Shown piece after piece: positions 15,522 through 23,466 of a DNA stretch of 64,000 nt. Below the pieces are notes generated by a model, which made no database searches, was not told the DNA's origin, and saw nothing but the letters and a program-made list of their open reading frames with translations. Made by a program: the position numbers and the translations under genes. Numbering within the stretch: the first letter of the stretch is position 1; each line of letters starts with the position of its first letter. This DNA is from Pseudomonas sp. LD120. GTDB taxonomy: Bacteria; Pseudomonadota; Gammaproteobacteria; Pseudomonadales; Pseudomonadaceae. Location of the stretch: positions 3,155,716-3,219,715 of the forward strand of contig NZ_WVHL01000005.1 of NCBI RefSeq assembly GCF_009861525.1. Reading direction: 5' to 3'.

Positions 15522-16916
15522 TCAATGCTCGCTGATCAGGCTGGCTCGGCAGTCCAGGCTCAGGCGCGCCCCGCCCAGTTCGCTGCTGCCCACGTCCAGT
15601 TTGAAACCGTGCAGGTTGACGATCGCTGCGACAATCGACAGGCCCAGGCCAAAGCCGCCCTGGGCGTTGTTTACATCCACTCGGTAGAAGCGTCGGAACA
15701 CTGTCGCGCGTTCCGACGGGGCAATGCCCGGCCCGGAGTCGAGCACTTCCAGGCGTGCACTGCCGTCGGCATTGAGGCCGCGCAGGATCACCTCGCCGCC
15801 GGGGGGAGTGAATTTGATCGAATTGCTCAGCAGGTTGGCCAGGGCCTCGAACAATAAGGCGCGGTCGCCGGTCAGGCGCGGCAGGCTCGCGGGAACATCC
15901 AGCACCAGCCTCAGTTGGCCTTCTTCGGCGAGCGGCAGGTAGAAGTCGTAGAGCTCCTGGAGCAGTGGCAAAGGATCGAGTTGCAGAAAGCCCGAGCGGC
16001 GTTGCTGGTCTTCCAGTTCGCAGATGCGCAGCAACCCGCGAAAGCGCGCCATCAGGGTGTCGGCTTCGGCCAGCAACTGGTCCATCTGCAGGGCCTGGGG
16101 CGAGCCTTCTTCGGCTTGTTGCTGCAAACGGTAGAGTTGCGCCCGCAGGCGGGTCAGGGGTGTGCGCAGGTCGTGGGCGATGTTGTCGCACACGCCCTTG
16201 ACCTCATGCATCAGGCGTTCGATGCGTTCGAGCATGGCGTTGACGATGGCTGCCAGCATGTCCAACTCGTCCCGGCGTTGCGACAACGGCAGGCGCCGGG
16301 TCAGGTCGCCGGCGACGATCGCCTCGGCGCTGGCCTGGATCTGGCGGATGCGCCGCAACGGCCGGCGGCGCAGCAGGTGCCAGCCCGCGACCCCGGGAAT
16401 GATGGTCAGGGAGATCCCCCAGAGCAGGGCGTGCAGGATGATTCGGGTTACCGCAAACAGCGAACCGTTGTCGCGCACCAGCACCAGCCAGCGGCCGTCG
16501 CGGGTGTGGGTGGCCACCGCGTCGCAGCTGTCCCGGGGCAGGCTCGGGTCGTCCGAGGCGATGCAGTTTTTCAGTTCGTGGATCAGGCCGTCCAGGGGCA
16601 GGTCCTCGGGGATCTGACGAATCGGCCCGCTCAAGGACCGGCGCTGTTCGTCGAACAGGCCATAGGCATCGATGGCGCGCATGTCGAAGGTCATGCTGGT
16701 GGCCAGGGCTTCTTCCAGTTGCTCGCCTTCGAAGCGCGCGAACAGGTGCTGGCGCTGCATCAGCGAGTGCTTGGCCAGGTTGTCCAGGTAGGTCGACACT
16801 TCGTAGTACAGCACCCCCATGAGGATGCAGCTCCAGGCCACGAACAAGGCGCTGTAGAGCGCCAGCAGGCGGCTGCTGGAGGAGCGCCAGCCTTTAGAGG
16901 GGTTCGGCAATGACAT
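15522..16916 (-). CDS. Two-component sensor histidine kinase
   Basis: The 464-aa kinase has a membrane helix at about residues 16-40, a periplasmic domain of about 120 residues, a second helix near 158-180, a HAMP domain, and the HisKA motif NIAHDLRTPLTRLRAQ with the phosphorylated His. The HATPase_c domain shows ANLLSNSIKFTPPGG (N box), DSGPGIA (G1) and GGFGLGLSIV (G2). Its gene overlaps the end of the response-regulator gene by 23 bp and is cotranscribed with it. The ligand cannot be told; the layout (OmpR-type regulator then a kinase with a short sensor loop) resembles metal or cationic-stress systems. Confidence 0.92.
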   Translation of the reverse strand: MSLPNPSKGWRSSSSRLLALYSALFVAWSCILMGVLYYEVSTYLDNLAKHSLMQRQHLFARFEGEQLEEALATSMTFDMRAIDAYGLFDEQRRSLSGPIRQIPEDLPLDGLIHELKNCIASDDPSLPRDSCDAVATHTRDGRWLVLVRDNGSLFAVTRIILHALLWGISLTIIPGVAGWHLLRRRPLRRIRQIQASAEAIVAGDLTRRLPLSQRRDELDMLAAIVNAMLERIERLMHEVKGVCDNIAHDLRTPLTRLRAQLYRLQQQAEEGSPQALQMDQLLAEADTLMARFRGLLRICELEDQQRRSGFLQLDPLPLLQELYDFYLPLAEEGQLRLVLDVPASLPRLTGDRALLFEALANLLSNSIKFTPPGGEVILRGLNADGSARLEVLDSGPGIAPSERATVFRRFYRVDVNNAQGGFGLGLSIVAAIVNLHGFKLDVGSSELGGARLSLDCRASLISEH

Positions 16917-17577
16917 AGCCCGAACCTCGCACGGTGCGGATCAACGGGGGCAGGCCGGGCGGGTCGATCTTCTTACGCAGGCGGCCGATGTGCACATCGA
17001 TCAGGTTGGTCCCGGGGTCGAAGTGGTAACCCCAGACTTCCTCGAAGATCATCATTCGCGAGAGGATCTGGCCGGTGTTGCGCATCAGAAATTCCAGCAG
17101 TTTGTATTCGGTGGGCAGTAGGCTCAGCAGTTGCTCGGCGCGGGTGGCCTCGCGGCTGATCAGGTTCAGTTCCAGGTCCGCCACCCGCAGGCTGGTGTCG
17201 AAGTCCTTGACCGTGCTCTTGCGCCGCAGCAGCACCTCGACCCGGGCCGCCATCTCGTCGGAGGCGAAGGGTTTGGTCAGGTAGTCGTCGCCGCCGGCGC
17301 GCAGGCCGCGTACCCGTTCATCGACATCGGAGAGGGCGCTGATCATCAGGATCGGCGTCGACACGCCAATGGTGCGCAGGGTGGTGACGATGGCCAGGCC
17401 GTCCAGTTCCGGCAGCATGCGGTCCAGGGTGATCAGGTCGTAGTCACCGCTCACCGCGCGCGCCAGGCCTTCACGGCCGTTGTCCACCCAGTCCACGTCG
17501 AGGCCGTGGCTGCTCAGTTCGGCGACGATCTCCCGGGCCGTTACGGCGTCGTCTTCGATGGTCAGAATGCGGGTCAT
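16894..17577 (-). CDS. OmpR/PhoB-family response regulator
   Basis: The 227-aa regulator has a receiver with IEDD near residue 8, the phosphoacceptor Asp in YDLITLDRMLPELDG and the conserved Lys in YLTKPFASDE. The C-terminal winged helix contains LLPTEYKLLEFLMRNTGQIL and the recognition region TNLIDVHIGRLRKKID. The ATG at 17577 matches the family start; the 27 extra upstream codons do not. It is the first gene of the kinase operon. Target genes are unknown. Confidence 0.92.
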   Translation of the reverse strand: MTRILTIEDDAVTAREIVAELSSHGLDVDWVDNGREGLARAVSGDYDLITLDRMLPELDGLAIVTTLRTIGVSTPILMISALSDVDERVRGLRAGGDDYLTKPFASDEMAARVEVLLRRKSTVKDFDTSLRVADLELNLISREATRAEQLLSLLPTEYKLLEFLMRNTGQILSRMMIFEEVWGYHFDPGTNLIDVHIGRLRKKIDPPGLPPLIRTVRGSGYVIAEPL

Positions 17578-17756
17578 GGCGGTACCTGTTCTACGGTTCG
17601 TGGCACAGGCAGGCATTTTGCCAAGAAACCGCGCGCGAGATTCTAAAAAAACGTTCATCTGGCTTACAACGCCGCGGCATTGGCCCTGATAAAACCTGAG
17701 TCTCGGTGGGTGCAGATTGCTATCATTCGTTCACTTTTTTGCCAGGAGGCGCCGCC

Positions 17757-18098
17757 ATGAGTGCCCTGACTCAGGCAGGCTGGAAGCCCTTTTTCGCGGT
17801 GTGCCTGATGCTGCTGTGCAGCGCGACGACTCAGGCGGGCAATCAACCCTGTTCCGGAAACAAAGGCGGCATCGCCGGTTGTGACGGCGAACTCTTCCTG
17901 TGCAACGACGGCTCCATCAGCGGTTCGAAGAAGAACTGTGCGCTGATGTTCGGCCAACGTTCTTCCACCCCTCGCGCCGAGTCACTGCTGCGCGATGCCC
18001 AGGGTTGTAGCTGCGGCAGCGGCAGTTTTTGCACGGGGCCACGGGGCGGGGTCTACTGCCTGACCCCCAGTGGCAACAAGAGCTACAAGCGCCGTTAG
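17757..18098 (+). CDS. Small cysteine-rich exported protein
   Basis: The 113-aa protein has a signal peptide (MSALTQAGWKPFFAVCLMLL, cleavage after TTQA) and a mature part with about ten cysteines: NQPCSGNKGGIAGCDGELFL, CNDGSISGSKKNC, QGCSCGSGSFCTGPRGGVYC. Cysteine count and spacing suggest disulfides in the periplasm. Similar small proteins are common in pseudomonads and of unknown function. CAGGAGG precedes the ATG by 6 bases, a strong site. It lies divergently beside the two-component operon and may be one of its targets, which is only a positional inference. Confidence 0.8.
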   Translation: MSALTQAGWKPFFAVCLMLLCSATTQAGNQPCSGNKGGIAGCDGELFLCNDGSISGSKKNCALMFGQRSSTPRAESLLRDAQGCSCGSGSFCTGPRGGVYCLTPSGNKSYKRR

Positions 18099-18133
18099 GG
18101 CGTAGCGAAATTTCGTTGGACAAGGCTGTGGTG

Positions 18134-18455
18134 ATGAAAAAAAACGGCGCTTTTCAAGCGCCTGGGGATGTTATTGCTGGTGAGTCTGCTGCTCAACAGC
18201 GTAGTGCCGATGCTCACCTGCGTGGCTGTGGCCATCGCCATGTTCGATGTCAATCCGCGGTACAGCGGGAGCCTGTTGCTGAATATGGGCATCAGGATTG
18301 CCCAACTGTCCCTGGTGGCTGCGATCATCATCGGGCTAATGATGATAGGCGGTAGGCGCTTCTGCGCCTGGGCAAGCCTGCCAGTGTGTACTCTGCCCTA
18401 TGCCCTGGGATTGCCGGACATTAGGCTTTGTACGAAAAGCCTTGATACTCGGTGA
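18134..18455 (+). CDS. Small membrane protein with an A8 frameshift at its start
   Basis: A 95-codon frame from the ATG at 18168 encodes two hydrophobic helices (MLLLVSLLLNSVVPMLTCVA and RIAQLSLVAAIIIGLMMIG). Immediately upstream is ATG followed by eight A's (18134-18144). With seven A's the frame would run straight from that ATG as MKKTALFKRLG into MLLLVSLL, a natural N-terminus. So either the gene is frameshifted by one A, RNA-polymerase slippage on A8 repairs it, or translation starts at 18168. Function unknown; the cysteine-bearing tail after the second helix is not recognisable. Confidence 0.45.
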
Positions 18456-18502
18456 TGCGACGTTGAAAACGGTCTCGTGCGCGAGTCTGATCGGAATACT
18501 CA

Positions 18503-18706
18503 TTGACAACCCGTAAAGTCGAACGCGACCCCGGTCGTTCCTCGACCGTTTTCGCCTTGCCTGACCTTCGCCTCAAAACTGTTGGTACAGAGCCTAGCGT
18601 CGGGCAATTCCTGTTGGCTTACTGGATGTTCGTGATACTGGCCCGCCTGAGCTGGCTCAAGGTCCGGGATCTGTACGGCTACTTGCGGGCCAAAGGCCAG
18701 GATTGA
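18503..18706 (+). CDS. Uncertain short open frame
   Basis: The 67-codon frame begins only at TTG and has no convincing ribosome site. Its second half (SVGQFLLAYWMFVILARLSW) would form one membrane helix. Composition is plausible for a small membrane protein but nothing is recognised. It may equally be non-coding. Confidence 0.25.
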   Translation: MTTRKVERDPGRSSTVFALPDLRLKTVGTEPSVGQFLLAYWMFVILARLSWLKVRDLYGYLRAKGQD

Positions 18707-19274
18707 TTCTTGCGCAATGCCCCTGAGAAAAAACCGGGCCGGTCAGTTGCCGGGTTCGCGGTTCTTTTCGCAAGTCACTGAAATATAAGTTTTTATACGA
18801 ATTGTCCGGCGGCCCCTGAGAGCACTGCTTGCCTGCGGGGTAGGCGGCCCTCTCGCCGGGCGCTTGCGGATCAAGTGAGCCAGTCTGCACGGCGCTGAAG
18901 TGTACTTGCGCGACACGGCCTGTGGCTTCCAGGCCCGGGCCGTGGCCACTTTGGTGACCAGGCCCCCGGGGCCGGGTAGGTCACGAGCGTCATCAGCGGC
19001 AGCGCTCAGTCGTTTCCGGTGCCGCCACGACCTGGCGCACCGGGTGGCCCGATTGCGGTTCACTGCTCCAGGAGATTGGCCATGCGCTCATTACACTTGA
19101 GGCTCCTCGGTGTGCCGCGCTCGGAGACTCACCTGATCACCCTCTGCATGCACCAAGCAACCTTCCGACATGGGTGCCTGTTGTCCCTGCGCCGCTGCCG
19201 GTGGCGGCTTTTTTGTGGCCTGTGTCGCATACCTGAGAAGGCATGTACTGCTTGGTTGTACTCCGGCCTTTTGC
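18707..19274. other. Long gene-poor stretch upstream of hcnA
   Basis: This stretch of over 550 bases has no recognisable gene. It contains a possible bidirectional hairpin with flanking A and T runs near 18725-18770 (AAAAAACCGGG ... GGTTCTTTTC), then a GC-rich segment. At 19066 a good ribosome site (CAGGAGATTGGCC) precedes an ATG at 19082, and a strong terminator follows at 19190-19214. That last unit could be a tiny gene or a small RNA, but the frame after the ATG is rich in Arg, Cys and Leu and looks non-coding. Confidence 0.4.
19190..19214 (+). terminator. Rho-independent terminator
   Basis: GCCGC-N8-GCGGC followed by TTTTTT (19209-19214) on the plus strand. It ends a transcript that does not correspond to a recognised gene and insulates hcnA from upstream transcription. 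Confidence 0.75.
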
Positions 19275-19323
19275 TTGGCACAGATCAATGTTCGTGTTGG
19301 GCAAAACCACTAGATTGGCCCGC
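19275..19323 (+). promoter_or_regulatory. hcnA promoter with ANR box
   Basis: TTGGCACAGATCAA at 19275-19288 matches the ANR/FNR box TTGAT-N4-ATCAA in its right half and the TTG of the left. A -10-like TAGATT lies at 19311-19316, putting the start near 19323. The box centre would then be at about -41.5, the classic class II position for ANR. This agrees with the known oxygen-limited, ANR-dependent expression of hcnABC. Confidence 0.7.
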
Positions 19324-19327
19324 GCTC

Positions 19328-19423
19328 GGTTCTGACAGAGGTTCAGAACCGGGGTGTTGTCGCGTCCGCCCCAGGAACCTGGGCGCCGGGCTGCCGGCAG
19401 ACCCACTCACTTCTCACGGATGA
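19328..19423 (+). promoter_or_regulatory. hcnA leader with RsmA/RsmE binding sites
   Basis: The Shine-Dalgarno region is TCACGGATGA (19414-19423), the CANGGAYG consensus bound by RsmA/RsmE, so the repressor would cover the ribosome site until titrated by Gac-induced RsmX/Y/Z RNAs. Upstream, GGTTCTGA-CAGAGGT-TCAGAACC (19328-19350) forms a strong hairpin, and CCCAGGAACCTGGG (19369-19382) can expose GGA in a hairpin loop as a second site. This control is established for hcnA in P. protegens; the individual upstream site is inferred. Confidence 0.75.
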
Positions 19424-19429
19424 ACCGCA

Positions 19430-19747
19430 ATGCGTCAGATAGACCGCAACTTCGATATTCAGCCGCTACAGCAGGCCGACATGACCATCAGCCTCAATGG
19501 CCAACCGGTCACTGCCGCCCTCGGCGAAACCGTCCTCAGCGTGATTCAGGCCACCGGCCTGCGCCAGGTGGCGCGCAATGATCATGGGCAACTGGTGGGT
19601 GCCTACTGTGGGATGGGCGTATGCCATTGCTGCCTGGTGCAGATCGACGGCCGCCACAAACGCCGCGCCTGCCAGACCTTGGTCAAACCGGGCATGCAGG
19701 TGCAGACCCTGAGCAACCGCATCACTGAAACGGAGCCCAGCCTATGA
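19430..19747 (+). CDS. hcnA: Hydrogen cyanide synthase subunit HcnA
   Basis: The 105-aa [2Fe-2S] protein forms part of the membrane-bound enzyme that oxidises glycine to HCN and CO2. The start MRQIDRNFDIQPLQQADMTI matches HcnA. Cluster cysteines are in GAYCGMGVCHCCLVQIDG (Cys60, 65, 68; Cys67 extra) and Cys81 in RRACQT. The gene is followed directly by hcnB (ATGA overlap). Expression should need ANR (low oxygen) and relief from RsmA/RsmE, as the promoter and leader show. Confidence 0.96.
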   Translation: MRQIDRNFDIQPLQQADMTISLNGQPVTAALGETVLSVIQATGLRQVARNDHGQLVGAYCGMGVCHCCLVQIDGRHKRRACQTLVKPGMQVQTLSNRITETEPSL

Positions 19748-21153
19748 GCCTTGATCCGCTGATCGTCGGGGGCGGGCCGGCGGGCATGGCCGCGGCCATC
19801 GAACTGGCCAAGCACGGCGTGCGCAGCATTCTGCTTGAAGAGGCCTCGCGCCTGGGCGGCGTGGTCTTTCGCGGTCCGTTGCGCGACGGCGTGCAACTGG
19901 ACTATCTGGGGCCGCGCTACTGCGACATGCTGGCCAAGCTGCACGGTGAGTTCAGCGACCACGAACAGATGATCGATGTGCGCCTCAACAGCCGGGTGAT
20001 TGGCGCCGAAGGCCAGGACAGCCTGATGCTGCTGGACGCCGAGGAGCAAGTGCAGCAGGTGGAGTATTCGCAATTGCTGCTGGCCGCTGGCTGTCATGAG
20101 CGCAGCGTGCCGTTTCCGGGCTGGACCTTGCCCGGGGTCAAGCTGCTGGGCGGTTTGCAGTTACAGATCAAGAGCGGCGTGGTCAAGCCGCAAGCACCGG
20201 TGGTGATCGCCGGCACCGGCCCCTTGCTGCCGTTGGTAGCGTGCCAGTTGCATGCCTCGGGCGTGCGGGTCGCCGGGGTCTACGAGGCCAGCGCCTTGAG
20301 CAAGATCGCCAAGCAGAGCCTGGCGCTGCTGAACAAGCCACAGTTGTTTCTCGACGGCTTGAGCATGCTGGCCTACCTCAAGCTCCATGGCATTCCCCTG
20401 CGTTATGGCTGGGGCGTGGTGGAAGCGCAGGGGCAGGACGCGTTGAGCGTGGTCACCGTGGCGCCGTATTCCGCCGACTGGCAGCCGGACATGACCCAGG
20501 CCCAGCGCATTGCCGCCCAGACCCTAGCGGTGGGCTACGGCTTCATTCCGCGCACTCAGTTGAGTCAGCAAATGGGCCTGGATCATGGCTTCAGCGATGA
20601 CGGTTATCTACGTGCCAACGCCAATGTCTGGCAGCAGAGCAGCGAGCCGCATATTCACCTGGCCGGTGACATGGGCGGGATTCGCGGCGGCGAGGCGGCC
20701 ATGCTCACCGGCCGTATCGCGGCGCTGTCGATCCTCATGCAGCGCCAAGTGCTGAGCAATGAAGCGGCCCTGCAGCGGCGCCAGGGTTACGAGCGCAAAC
20801 TGGCCTCGATCCTGCGTTTTCGTGGTGCGGTGGATCGCTATACCGCCCGTGGCACCGGGCAGATAGAACTGCCCAAGGGCGACACGGTGATCTGCCGTTG
20901 CGAGAACACCACCCGCAATGACATCGAGCGTGCGCTGTCTCAGGGTGTGCAGGACATGGCCAGCCTGAAAATGCGCACTCGCGTGAGCATGGGCGACTGC
21001 CAGGGGCGGATGTGCGTCGGCTACTGCAGCGACCGCCTGCGTCAAGCCACCGGCCGCAAGGATGTGGGTTGGATACGTCCACGGTTTCCGCTCGATCCGA
21101 TTCCGTTTTCGGCCTTTGCCGCGCCTGACCAGGAGGTCTCCGAACATGAGTAA
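19744..21153 (+). CDS. hcnB: Hydrogen cyanide synthase subunit HcnB
   Basis: The 469-aa flavoprotein has the N-terminal dinucleotide motif LIVGGGPAGMAAAIELAKHG, then LGGVVFRGPLRDGVQLDYLG typical of HcnB, a second nucleotide-binding motif VVIAGTGPLLPL, and near the C-terminus a BFD-like [2Fe-2S] site (VICRCENTTRNDIERAL and MGDCQGRMCVGYC). It is one of the two FAD subunits passing electrons from glycine to the respiratory chain. It overlaps hcnA by 4 bases and hcnC by 8. Confidence 0.96.
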   Translation: MSLDPLIVGGGPAGMAAAIELAKHGVRSILLEEASRLGGVVFRGPLRDGVQLDYLGPRYCDMLAKLHGEFSDHEQMIDVRLNSRVIGAEGQDSLMLLDAEEQVQQVEYSQLLLAAGCHERSVPFPGWTLPGVKLLGGLQLQIKSGVVKPQAPVVIAGTGPLLPLVACQLHASGVRVAGVYEASALSKIAKQSLALLNKPQLFLDGLSMLAYLKLHGIPLRYGWGVVEAQGQDALSVVTVAPYSADWQPDMTQAQRIAAQTLAVGYGFIPRTQLSQQMGLDHGFSDDGYLRANANVWQQSSEPHIHLAGDMGGIRGGEAAMLTGRIAALSILMQRQVLSNEAALQRRQGYERKLASILRFRGAVDRYTARGTGQIELPKGDTVICRCENTTRNDIERALSQGVQDMASLKMRTRVSMGDCQGRMCVGYCSDRLRQATGRKDVGWIRPRFPLDPIPFSAFAAPDQEVSEHE

Positions 21154-22399
21154 GTATTACGACGTGGTGATCGCCGGTGGCGGTGTGATCGGGGCGTCTT
21201 GCGCCTATCAGTTGTCCAAGCGCAAGAACCTCAAGGTGGCGCTGATCGACGCCAAGCGGCCGGGTAACGCCAGCCGAGCCTCGGCCGGAGGCCTGTGGGC
21301 CATTGGCGAGTCGGTGGGCCTGGGCTGCGGGGTGATCTTCTTTCGCATGATGTCGGCCAACCGCAAGCGCGAGGCCAAAGGGTCGGCGGTGGTGGTGGAC
21401 TCCAGCACTCCGCATATCCTGCCGCAGTCGTTCTTCGACTTCGCCTTGCAGTCCAACGAGCTGTACCCGCGCCTGCACCGCGAACTGATGGGCGTGCACG
21501 GCATGGACTTCAAGTTCGAGCAGACCGGGCTCAAGTTCGTGATTTACGACGAGGAAGACCGGCTGTACGCCGAGCACATTGCCCGTTGCATTCCGCATCT
21601 GTCCGATCAGGTGCGCTGGCTCGACCAGGCGGCTCTGCGCGCGGCCGAACCCAAGGTCAGCCATCACGCCCAGGGCGCGCTGGAGTTCCTTTGCGACCAC
21701 CAGGTCAACCCCTTCCGCCTGACCGACGCCTACACCGAAGGTGCGCGGCAGAACGGCGTGGATGTGTTCTTCAACACCAATGTCACCGCTGTGTTGCACC
21801 AAGGCCGCCGGGTGACGGGTGTGCAAACCGCTGAGGCCGGGTTGTTCCACTGCTCGACCCTGATCAACGCTGCCGGTGCCTGGGCGGCGGAGCTGAGCCT
21901 ACAGGCCACTGGGGTGGAGATTCCGGTGAAGCCGGTGAAGGGCCAGATCCTCCTCACCGAGCGCATGCCCAAGCTGCTCAATGGCTGCCTGACCACCAGT
22001 GACTGCTACATGGCGCAGAAGGACAACGGCGAGATCCTGATTGGCAGCACCACCGAGGACAAGGGCTTCGACGTCAGCACCACCTACCCGGAAATCAACG
22101 GCCTGGTGCAGGGGGCGGTGCGCTGCATTCCCGAGCTGGCCCAGGTCAACCTCAAGCGCTGCTGGGCGGGCCTGCGCCCGGGTTCGCCGGACGAGTTGCC
22201 GATTCTTGGGCCGATGGACGGCGTCGAGGGTTACCTCAACGCCTGCGGGCACTTCCGTACCGGCATCCTGACCTCGGCGATCACCGGCGTGTTGCTGGAC
22301 AAGCTGGTGAACGACGAAGCCCTGCCGCTGGACATCACTCCGTTCCTGGCCCGGCGATTTGCCACCGCCCCGGTGAAGAAACAGCCCGAACCGGCCTGA
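21146..22399 (+). CDS. hcnC: Hydrogen cyanide synthase subunit HcnC
   Basis: The 417-aa D-amino-acid-oxidase-like flavoprotein (DAO fold) carries the FAD motif DVVIAGGGVIGASCAYQLSK, the HcnC-specific ASAGGLWAIGESVGLGCGVI and IFFRMMSANRKREA, and the C-terminal GLRPGSPDELPILGP. It is the probable glycine-oxidising subunit. The ATG at 21146, with AGGAGGT upstream and an 8-base overlap with hcnB, is clearly the start; the frame extends upstream only inside hcnB. A REP cluster follows the gene. Confidence 0.96.
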   Translation: MSKYYDVVIAGGGVIGASCAYQLSKRKNLKVALIDAKRPGNASRASAGGLWAIGESVGLGCGVIFFRMMSANRKREAKGSAVVVDSSTPHILPQSFFDFALQSNELYPRLHRELMGVHGMDFKFEQTGLKFVIYDEEDRLYAEHIARCIPHLSDQVRWLDQAALRAAEPKVSHHAQGALEFLCDHQVNPFRLTDAYTEGARQNGVDVFFNTNVTAVLHQGRRVTGVQTAEAGLFHCSTLINAAGAWAAELSLQATGVEIPVKPVKGQILLTERMPKLLNGCLTTSDCYMAQKDNGEILIGSTTEDKGFDVSTTYPEINGLVQGAVRCIPELAQVNLKRCWAGLRPGSPDELPILGPMDGVEGYLNACGHFRTGILTSAITGVLLDKLVNDEALPLDITPFLARRFATAPVKKQPEPA

Positions 22400-22427
22400 C
22401 CGGTCACCACCAGACTCAGCAGGGCTG

Positions 22428-22612
22428 CCGTAGGAGTTGGTGTGCCAGCGAGGGCGTTTGCAATGACGCCACAAGGCTTGCGGGCCCTTCGCCGGCAAGC
22501 CGGCTGCTACGGGTGTGCAGGGGCTGCTGAGCTTGCGTAGACGCGGGCTTGCCTGCGAAAGCGTTCTAGCGCTGCACGGCTCACGGGCCTCTTCGTTGGC
22601 AAGCCGGCTACG
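22428..22612. repeat. Cluster of degenerate REP sequences
   Basis: At least four REP cores are present: GTAGGAGTTGGTGTGCCAGCGAGG (22431), CCTTCGCCGGCAAGCCGGCTGCTAC (22486), GCGGGCTTGCCTGCGAAAGCG (22541) and CCTCTTCGTTGGCAAGCCGGCTACG (22590). They are arranged as two inverted doublets between convergent hcnC and the GST gene. Confidence 0.8.
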
Positions 22613-22630
22613 GTGATGGCGCTGTGTGGA

Positions 22631-23242
22631 TCAGGTGGCGGGGGTGTCGAGGAACACCGGCAGTTGTTCGGCGTAGTCGGCAAAACCGCGCACCGCCGGA
22701 AATTGCTCGGGGCCGAACTGATCGGCCACCATCATCTGGCTGAAACTCCAGGCCACCGCCAGGCTGATCCCGGCCTGGCTCAGGGCTCCGTCCCGGGGCA
22801 GCGGCTGGTTCTGCAACTCGCGCTCCAACTCGGCATAGGCGGCCTGCAACTGGCCGCCGATCCGCTCCAGCCAGGGAGCATGCTGTTTTTCCGCCGGGCG
22901 CAGTTTTCGTTCGTAGACGATCTGTACCGACTTCTCACAGGCCGCCAGGGCCAGACCGATCAGGCGCAACTCATGCGCACGCTCCGCCAGGGCCGTGGGC
23001 ATCAGGCCCCTGTGCGGGCCGGCGAGGGTTTCCAGGTAGTCGAGGATCAGGCTCGAATCCATCAGCACCTCGCCGTCATCGCAGACCAGGCTTGGCGCCT
23101 TGACCAGCGGGTTGATGGCCTTGAACTGGTCAAAGGCGCTGAACACCGAGACCGAGTGGTGTTCGAAGGGCAGGCCTAGGCTCTTGAGGCTGATGGCGAC
23201 GCGGCGTACATAGGGTGAATCGAGCATTCCAATGAGTTTCAT
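22631..23242 (-). CDS. Glutathione S-transferase family protein
   Basis: The 203-aa protein has the thioredoxin-like N-terminal domain (MKLIGMLDSPYVRRVAISLK, with Ser9/Pro10 at the catalytic position, and LVKAPSLVCDDGEVLMDSSL, the cis-Pro and glutathione-binding DS motif) and the all-helical C-terminal domain. Its substrate is unknown. The ATG at 23242 matches the family start; the frame above it is a non-coding extension. It is a single gene convergent with hcnC. Confidence 0.88.
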   Translation of the reverse strand: MKLIGMLDSPYVRRVAISLKSLGLPFEHHSVSVFSAFDQFKAINPLVKAPSLVCDDGEVLMDSSLILDYLETLAGPHRGLMPTALAERAHELRLIGLALAACEKSVQIVYERKLRPAEKQHAPWLERIGGQLQAAYAELERELQNQPLPRDGALSQAGISLAVAWSFSQMMVADQFGPEQFPAVRGFADYAEQLPVFLDTPAT

Positions 23243-23466
23243 CGCGTATTTCCTTGTCTTGAACGGCGCAACGGATGGGGACGGCGTGGCTAATGTAGCG
23301 GCATTGAATCGACCTTGCACCGCCCCTCCTGCGGCCGCCGCTGCAGGCTGCGAGCGGGCAGTAGGCTGGCGCCTGCATTGGCGAGCATGGCCTGTCATCT
23401 GGCTGTCATGTCCCTCGGGCACCCTCGACGCCCCGGCCTCTGGCCTTTGTGGATTACACGGACGTC

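Noticed and set aside
18743..19063. 106-codon minus-strand frame
   Set aside because: Arg/Lys/Pro-rich, no ribosome site, no family; likely non-coding upstream of hcnA.
19430..22399. Hydroxyproline or opine dehydrogenase operon
   Set aside because: The same domain set occurs there, but the sequence motifs and the ANR/RsmA control region identify hcnABC.
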